DNA from: Brachycybe producta
Lineage: Eukaryota; Arthropoda; Diplopoda; Playtdesmida; Andrognathidae
Direction of reading: 5' to 3'
DNA length: 64,000 nt
Assembly (NCBI GenBank): GCA_036925085.1
Contig: JAUPFP010000021.1
Span: forward strand, 3,188,027-3,252,026
Shown here: in pieces, positions 56,914-64,000 of the stretch
Numbering within the stretch: position 1 is the stretch's first letter
Layout of the letters: every line of letters starts with the position of its first letter
The notes under the pieces: model-generated
Seen by the model: only the letters and a program-made list of their open reading frames with translations
Told to the model about the DNA's origin: nothing
The model's database searches: none
Translations under genes and position numbers: made by a program

Positions 56914-57205
56914 GGGCTCGGATTTTTATGCAGTATCGAGCAAATGTTTCTCAATCTGTGGCCCCAAGAGCCAATTGTGAAGTAACAAAAAATCCCCCCA
57001 TTTAGATCAACCAACAATTATGTTTTTTTTTCTAATCAAAAATACCGGTTAGAGGCTAGAACTAGTTGACAATTGATCTGATAGTAGTAACTAGACATCT
57101 AGCCTCTAACCAGCCTTTTTTTTAAATTATAAAAAGCATAATTGCAGTTGCACTTGGGCCACAAATTGAGAAACATTTGCTTGATATTACATAAAAATCC
57201 GAGCC
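56914..57205. mobile_element. Family D foldback, copy 2
   Basis: Ends GGGCTCGGATTTTTATGCA and TAAAAATCCGAGCC; centre GGTTAGAGGCTAGAACTAG and CTAGCCTCTAACC. Confidence 0.75.
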
Positions 57206-57699
57206 AATAATAAGTAATAATGATTTGCGAACATTTCTCTTAAAATTTTGCAAATTTGAAGCAACCAAAACAAAATTTTTAAATTCATTACTATGTATCT
57301 TATCTGCGTGTGTATTACATTAAAATTATAATGTTAAGATTATGCAAAATAAGACAAAATTTTTTACATATTTCTCATTATTTATGTATCGGTAAAATCA
57401 AAAAAGATCTTGTCTTTTTTTTTTTTACGTCATTACATAATAGAAAAAAAAAGTGTCAATATTTGCTTTATTTAGTTTAATTTTCAATTGACTTGTTGTG
57501 TGTTGATAAGTTGATAAATAAATATCCTATAAAGTTGACACAGTAACGCACACAGTAACGCAAAGAGAGGAGGAGGAGGAGGATTTCCTGACTTCTAACA
57601 TTTTAATGCAATCTAATTCCAGAAATGTTTACCAAAAAAAAAAAAAAAATAATAAATAAATAACGTTATTATTTTTTCTAAGCCAAAAATTGCAAAATA

Positions 57700-58000
57700 A
57701 ATCCGCAAATGAAAACTATTAATGGAATTTAAAACAAGAAGAAATATTTTCTTGTTGATATATATTTCAAAATAAACTTTTTTATGGCTAATTTCAAATT
57801 GTCTATTTTGTCTTTTCACATTGTAAGGTCTGTGTTTCTTTGCAAAATATTTATAAAATATAAAAATATAAATTATTTAAATTAAATAAATATAAAATTA
57901 TTATAATATATTATAAAATATTTCGGGTCATTTTTCAAACTGCCGTCATAAAAAAAAGTTCATTTTTAAATATATTAAACATGAAAATAATCTTAAAATA
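57700..58000. mobile_element. Family A remnant, heavily decayed
   Basis: Only TTGATATATATTTCAAAATA and ATTAAACATGAAAATA of the core survive, around extra AT-rich sequence. Confidence 0.35.
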
Positions 58001-58029
58001 TACACACACAGCTGAGTTTCGAACTTTTT

Positions 58030-58320
58030 CATTAAAAAGAAACTAGAAAAGGTAATATTCATGTTGATATACTTCAAAATAAACTTTTTATAGACAAAAA
58101 ATTAAAATATATCAATAGCCTTAAATATTCCAGTCATTTTCAAACTGACATAAAAAGCTTATTTTAAAAGATAACATGAAAATAGCCTTATTCGGCCTAT
58201 AGATATATAACCCTTCTAGTTTCTAAAAACACATTCAAGTTTCTCATCATCAATACATCATTTTAGACCTGAAAGATAATCGAGAGGCCCAGTTTAAAAT
58301 TGAAAACCCACAAGAGTAAT
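58030..58320. mobile_element. Family A foldback
   Basis: Left GAAACTAGAAAAGGTAATAT, right AACCCTTCTAGTTTC, with AAAAAGCTTATTTTAAAAGA between them. Confidence 0.65.
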
Positions 58321-58487
58321 TTTTAAAAAGTATTTTTATGTTCAATATATATTTCAAAATAAACTTTTTTTTACAACAAATTCTAATCTATTTTTGTTTT
58401 TTACGTCAAGTTTAACAAATATAAAATGCAGTGTGTTCAAAAATTAAAAAACTCAAAACTTTTTAAAAATATCAAGTTTTTCTCACT

Positions 58488-58767
58488 TATATTTAAATGC
58501 ATTTAAATAATAAACGTGTTCTACAGAGCCCTGTGAAGGACAAACAAACAATATGTCGTCGAATTCAATTTATTCAGTTAATATTTAAATATAATCAGAT
58601 AAACTATTGACATTAAAATATTGATTTATAGTATTTCAATTTAAAATATTAATAATAAAGTCAATTTTTATTTCGGTTTATGTCCTTAACTGGATTCCGT
58701 ATAAATTCACCTTAAACACATTTTAATTTGAATTCATTTAACTCATGATGTGTGTACAAGGTATTAC
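58488..58767 (-). mobile_element. Family C element, inverted orientation
   Basis: Contains TTCTACAGAGCCCTGTGAAG at its left and ends GATGTGTGTACAAGGTAT; the left terminus is lost. Confidence 0.65.
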
Positions 58768-59629
58768 TCGTCTATTTTTCTTAAAATTTCTTTTCAAAAC
58801 GAAAAATAATCAAGTTTCATAATTATATAAATTATTGAAAGATTATTATGATGAACTTACTGTGTGTTAGTTAGTTAGGGGGTGGATAATCTTAAAATTT
58901 TTTTTGGTTTACTTTCAAGGTGAGAAAATAACTTTTGTGTCATGAAGACTAGAAGGGGTTTTTTTTTGGCGGGGGCAACAGCCCATAAAGTTTTCTCAAA
59001 CTAAAAAAAAAAAACCGCAACCACGCATCTTAATTCATAACAAAAGAAAAGAGACTTGATATATAAAAAAAAATGTTCAAATTACACGCTATTATCCAAA
59101 TAATAAATAATAGTTTTTACATTTTTTTATTTCACACACTTCTTTTTGACGTCACAAAACACAACCTTTATTTCAGGCCAAAATGGTTTTGTACTCAAAA
59201 TGTACACAAATATACAGTGTGGTTAAAAACGGAAATGAAACTTTCTGAACCACTCTGTAGCTTTCCATAGCCTTTATAATTTATGCAACAATTGACGTCC
59301 ACGAGACATGACGTCATATCATTCTCAATTTTTCGAAGAGATCAATTTCATTGTTAAGTTCAAAGAACTAAAATTTTAAGCCAAAATATCATTAAGAATT
59401 AATTAGTTGTAACAATTTGGCTTTTCAAAGTCTCTCTCTCTCTTTCTCTCTCTATTACATTAAAGTGAAAAATCAGTTATTCTTCACAATTACCAGACAG
59501 TGTGTACAGTACACCACTAATTGTGAAGCAAATTTGTACAACACCGTTATTAGGCAATGTGCAAAATGTCTAAAACAACAAGCCAATCTGAAAAATGTTG
59601 GCATATAACCGAGAACACACGGTTTATGA

Positions 59630-59860
59630 ACCGCTGATTTTCGAACTCTTGATTATTTCTGTCTTTCAAACTAGGAAGTGTTTTAGAAACTAGAAGAGTA
59701 GCTCAAAATAATAGACAATAGACAAAAATTAAAAATATCGTCTGGTTAATGTTGAGTCATTTTCAAACTGACAAAAAAAAGCTTATTTTGAAAGATAACA
59801 ACATGAAAATATTGAGCTACCCTTCTAGTTTATAAAAACACATTAAAATCTCTCTTTATT
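59630..59860. mobile_element. Family A foldback, deleted copy
   Basis: GAAACTAGAAGAGTAGCTCA and GAGCTACCCTTCTAGTTT are both present, but the left core is shortened. Confidence 0.65.
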
Positions 59861-60157
59861 GGCGTTTTTTTTGTAGATTGACTAGTGAGTCCTCAGAATG
59901 AGTGATTTTCACACTTTGACCAGGTAACAATAGGCTACTATACTGTCTAACACTTGTTTTTATTTGGGATGATGAATTTTTACGGAACTTAGCAACGCAA
60001 CAATTTGCATGTTTAACATCCGTGTATTAATTTAGTATAAACAAGAGATTTTATAATAATTGTCTTCATTAATACGAAACAAAACACATTTGAATCAATG
60101 TTTCTTTCCTTCTTATAAGGCTGGCTTCACGCGGACAACTTTGTGGCGCCACAAAAA

Positions 60158-60440
60158 GTGGTCGTTTTGGATTTGTATGCACTATCAAGCAAATGTTTCT
60201 CAATGTGTGGCCCCAAGAGCCAATTGTGAAGCGACAATCCCCCATTTAGATCAACCAACAATTACGGTTTTTTTTCTTCTAATTAAAAATACTGGTTAGA
60301 GGCTAGAACTAGTTGACAACTTACCTGATAGTAGTAACTAGACATTTAACCTCTAACCAGGCTTTTTTAATTATAAAAAAGCATAATTGCAGTTGCACTT
60401 GGGTCACAAATTGAGAAACATTTGCTTGATATTGCAAATG
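60158..60440. mobile_element. Family D foldback, copy 3
   Basis: GGATTTGTATGCACTATCAA start, CTGGTTAGAGGCTAGAACTA and CTCTAACCAG inside, ending at TTGCTTGATATTGCA. It shares this end with the next copy. Confidence 0.7.
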
Positions 60441-60713
60441 TTTCTTAATCTGTGGCCCCAAGTGCCAATTATGAAGTAACAATCCCGTTTAGATCAACAA
60501 TTACTTTTATTTCAATCAAAAACACCTGGTTAAAGGCTAGAAATCTCTAGTTGATAACTGATAGTAACCAGACATCTAGCCTCTAATTAGCCTTTTTCAT
60601 TCGAAAAAGCATGATTGTAGTTGCTTTAATGATGACAATTACTTCACAATTGGCACTTGAGCCACACATTGAGAAACATTTGCTTGAAATATTTGCATAA
60701 AAATCCGAGACCC
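60432..60713. mobile_element. Family D foldback, copy 4, adjacent to copy 3
   Basis: Starts within GATATTGCAAATGTTTCTTA and ends GCATAAAAATCCGAG. The missing GGGCTCGG at the junction suggests two copies fused by recombination or nested insertion. Confidence 0.65.
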
Positions 60714-60944
60714 TATTGATTACACAGATTTTGTTCATACAAGCCACCATTTTTTTATTTTCACAATCACAACGACGATAAGTGGTTGAGTTATGCCACA
60801 AGAGTGGCGGACCACCGTCTGTTTATCAATGATGATGAAGATCAAGATCATCACCCTCCCTCCAATCACTCTGCACTGACAGTTAGGCCATTGTTTTCAA
60901 TGAGATGGTTCCTGTGAAACAGGCCGTATTCTACACACACACAC

Positions 60945-60946
<2 letters not shown>

Positions 60947-61026
<80 letters not shown>
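60947..61026. repeat. TA microsatellite, about 80 bases
   Basis: Uninterrupted TA dinucleotides between CACACACACATTA and TGTGTGTTTTGC. Confidence 0.95.
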
Positions 61027-61031
<5 letters not shown>

Positions 61032-61787
61032 TTTGCTGAAAATGATGCAAATGTAAAAAATGCTAACTCCGAAACTACTAAAGATAGAACAATGGTTGAT
61101 AGCTCAAAATAAACGTCTTAAGAGTGGAAAGAAAAGAGTACTTAATCATCTTTTCATTATTTTAAAATTTAGGGTGTCAAATTACATGTTCAATTTTTAG
61201 CATTTTGGTCAAATTTGAATCCATTTTTAGGCCATGTTGGGGTCAAAGGTTAGGGTTCATATTTTTTTGCAGTTATTCACTTGGGTCTACTCTAGTATGT
61301 TCCACTATTACTTTGATTGAACTATGACTGCAACATAATAAAACAATTAGCAAAAAGTTCGAAAAATCCAATTTGGGTGACATTTGACCCCGATTTTCAC
61401 CCTGTGGTGGTCCACCTACAAAAAAACTAATTATGCTATGTGAAAGTTCATTATATTTCCTATCCAGTGATGTAAAAGATGACATTTTACAAGTGAACAA
61501 GTGGCAATTTTTTAAAGTTTGGAAAATATTTTGAACTTTTTACATGTATATTATATATATAATATCCCAGGTCTGTGTGTGTGTGTGTGTAACGTCGGAA
61601 TTTATATAAATTTGAATAAATGAACTGCTTTTTTTTCAAGGTCAACTATATGTTGCACCCTTCCCATCCAAGAACCAAATGATATTAAATTGGAAAGGGG
61701 AAAAGGTTGGAAACTGTAGAAGGGAGGAAAAGTGGGAGGGGTGACTGAAATTGAAATGAAAGGAGTAAAAAAAGGAAAAAAAACTAC

Positions 61788-61797
61788 GCGCATGCGC
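61788..61797. promoter_or_regulatory. Consensus NRF1-like palindrome
   Basis: GCGCATGCGC is a perfect NRF1-type palindrome in otherwise AT-rich DNA, about 0.45 kb from the CpG-richer patch at 62220-62300. It could mark a promoter for plastin or an unseen gene. Confidence 0.3.
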
Positions 61798-61884
61798 ACA
61801 CCAGAAAAAATGAAAAACTCATTTTCTCTTTCAAATATAAAAAGGGGAGGGGATAATAGTAGCAAAATTAAACTACAGTTTATC

Positions 61885-62027
61885 ACAGGCAATTGTGCCC
61901 AGCATTAGAATTTCTTTTGCTCCGCCCTTTTATGAACGTCATCAATTTCTAATTGGGTTTATTACTGGGTCTGACGTCATAAAAGGGCGGAGGAAAAGAA
62001 ATTCTAATGCTGGGCACAATTGCCTGT
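61885..62027. mobile_element. Family B foldback, short and almost perfectly palindromic
   Basis: Termini ACAGGCAATTGTGCCCAGC and GCTGGGCACAATTGCCTGT. The ~55-base arms differ at only a few positions, so this looks like a young copy. CTCCGCCCTTTTATGA in both arms; TGACGTCA at 61972. Confidence 0.8.
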
Positions 62028-62219
62028 GAATTTTGCTCCCGTCATTTACGACGGGTTACCCCACTAGTAATATATATATATAAATAATAAAACAATGGCC
62101 ACATTTCACATAGGTTTACAATTATAATTTCATGAGCAAATTATACAAAATACAAACAGAGAATCCTCTTCTTTTTTTTTTTTAAATAAAAATCTTGACC
62201 ATTTTGTATAATTTATGTA

Positions 62220-62300
62220 AATTGAGTTCGGTTCGCCAATTTCCTCTTCTTCACAGCGCGCGTGTCCTGCATCCCCTGCTGCACGCGTCGCTGGACAATG
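62220..62300 (-). other. CpG-richer patch, possible untranslated exon or promoter
   Basis: CAGCGCGCGTGTCCTGC and CTGCACGCGTCGCTGG stand out from AT-rich surroundings. A minus-strand frame here encodes about 30 residues with no recognised domain. A plastin 5' exon is one possibility. Confidence 0.25.
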
Positions 62301-63253
62301 GTCGAACCACATATTTTCACGAATGAATAAATCCGTTTGATGATGATGATGATGATGACCGGATTTAATTAAAATGTTTATCTTCATTAAAATTGAAGAT
62401 CAATTAATTTCGTTTAAGATTTTATCATTTTTAAAATCTAAAACATTTTGTTTTGTAATTTTCGTTTAATGTTAAATTATAATCTTAATTTTATTTAACC
62501 TTAAAATACTTTCAAAGTCGGTTTAATCAATAATCCATTTAACAACATTCCCCCCCCCCCAAAAAAAAACACAAAAAAAGAAAACTCCACACAAACAATT
62601 TAATATTGTGTTTTTTTTGGGGGGGGGGGGGACAGGTAACCAACAAGAGTGACCTGTTCTCACCTTTGTATAGGCCTATATTTATTTAAATTTTAAAAAA
62701 TAAACAAAGAAATGGTTCACACACACGCATAGTTTCTATGAAAATGGTATAAATTTTGTGGTTCAGTTGCAATTATATGTGCATTTCAAGTAGCATCATC
62801 ATCATCATCCATCCTCAAAAGCTAAAAAGAAATTGCAAAAAGAGGACGACGAACAATAATGTTGGTTGTTGTCTTTTCTAGTAAAAAATACATTGACACA
62901 GCTGTTAGACATACACATAATATTCCACTTGAGGTACCATTGATGTTAAAATGTAATGGAAAAACTAGCCCTCCAGTGATGGCAGCTATAGTTTAGCTCA
63001 TGTTTTCTATAATTGTAGCTTTCATCTTTTTTGAGATTGGAGAGCTAAAATCTTCAAATGGTTCCAATTAGAGACCTATAAGTCCTACATTGTGTAAAAA
63101 TTTGGAGCTCAGCCCAGACTATGAGACTTTATACTTGGCTCAGCCCACCATGCTTACAAAGCCCACCAGTTCTAATCAATAATTATAATCAATAATCCAT
63201 TGTTGTCAAAATCTATTCATCTTTACATGTTATAAAGATCAATAGACCCTTAT

Positions 63254-63548
63254 ACCTTGTAACACACATCGTGAATTCAAATTAAATGTGTTTTGGTGAA
63301 TTATACGGAATCCAGTTAAGGACATATGAACCCAAATAAAAATTGACTTTTATTATTAATATTTTAAATTGAAATACTAAATCAATATTTTAATGTCAAT
63401 AGTTTATATATTTAAGTATTAACTCAATATTTTTCAGATTAATTAACTGAATAAATTGAATTCGACGACATATTGTTTGTTTGTCCTTCACAGGGCTCTG
63501 TAGAACACGTTTATTATTTAAATTATCAGCTGTGTGTACTAGGTATCA
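63254..63548 (+). mobile_element. Family C element, forward copy
   Basis: Starts TATACCTTGTAACACACATC, carries GTCCTTCACAGGGCTCTGTA, and ends CTGTGTGTACTAGGTAT. Confidence 0.75.
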
Positions 63549-64000
63549 CTATCAGTTATTGAGGCTGTATGAATAAAATAAAGCAAATGCTTTTGCTGCA
63601 AAGGAAATACTGCAAATCATATAAATGCAAAATCTCAAAAGTAAAAATAAAACCTTTTACTTTTAAATACAGAAGTAAATGTGTTGTGTTATGAATAATA
63701 AAAAGTACATACTACAAATGTACAGTAAATGCTACAAAATTTTCAAGTTAGCTATATTTGGTTATGATAATTCTGGCATATACTACACGGTAAAAGCAAT
63801 GTTATATGCTTTTACTTTTACTTCATGCTACTTAAGAGACAAAATTCTAAGCTAAGCTAAAACTAGTGCTAAAACTTATGAACTTTTGATAGAATATACT
63901 TGTATTTCATGTAAAAAAACTGTTGAGTTTAGCAGTGACTTAAAATCATTAACCCTTAGCATTTGCTTGTACTTTTTAACTTTTAAGACTTATGTTTCAT

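Larger units (their letters stand above)
54518..64000. other. Repeat-rich DNA upstream of the recognisable plastin exons
   Basis: No coding exon could be supported. It holds the 33 bp array (54930-55375), foldback elements of families A, B, C and D, a foldback at 55973-56221, a long TA microsatellite (60947-61026), and a CpG-richer patch at 62220-62300. Part of it is presumably plastin 5' intron and promoter. Confidence 0.55.

Overview
This is a stretch of an AT-rich (roughly one third GC by eye) animal genome. The genes are split by introns (mostly GT-AG, some only about 70-75 bases long), and their products are ordinary animal proteins that match the human proteins along most of their length. 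Short intergenic gaps, gene starts on both strands and a very high load of short palindromic transposons suggest an invertebrate bilaterian. I cannot name the species. CCTAA-rich tracts in one tandem array recall the arthropod-type TTAGG telomere repeat, but that is weak evidence. I saw no virus, prokaryotic operon or CRISPR array.

Layout of the seven genes: UAP1 (+, 1591-5542, 5' end outside the window) converges on VCPIP1 (-, 8709-14328). PPP1R2 (+, 18972-28099) is followed by TTC4 (+, 30035-33309), which converges on an FBXO30/FBXO40-type F-box gene (-, 34802-37727). APH1 (+, 46606-48252) converges on a plastin/fimbrin gene (-, 50406-54517, first short coding exon not found). I worked out exon boundaries by hand from splice sites, reading phase and similarity to the human proteins. 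The phases close in every gene. The genes have unrelated housekeeping roles: sugar-nucleotide synthesis, Golgi deubiquitination, PP1 control, an HSP90 co-chaperone, a ubiquitin-ligase adaptor, gamma-secretase and actin bundling. Nothing suggests they act as one system.

Introns and intergenic DNA are dominated by short non-autonomous elements. Family A (about two dozen ~300-450 bp foldbacks) lies in introns of UAP1, VCPIP1, PPP1R2, TTC4, the F-box gene and plastin. Family B (8 copies) carries GC-box and TGACGTCA sequences and shows 9-10 bp target duplications in its best copies. Family C has TACCTTGTACAC ends, and family D has GGGCTCGG ends. There are also two pogo-like elements with TA duplications, two hAT-like elements with 8 bp duplications, tRNA-derived SINE-like sequences, and a ~0.85 kb tandem array at 15.4-18.4 kb that combines a SINE-like unit with CCTAA tracts. 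Regions 14.3-19.0, 37.7-46.6 and 54.5-64.0 kb hold essentially repeats and low-complexity DNA.

The most useful leads are: an apparent GA-AG intron in TTC4; a GC-AG intron in UAP1; a phase-supported 46-base exon in VCPIP1; a degenerate second EF-hand in plastin; at least 26 copies of the palindrome TGACGTCA; and the octamer TATCGATA upstream of three gene starts. I did not find a convincing new multi-gene system.
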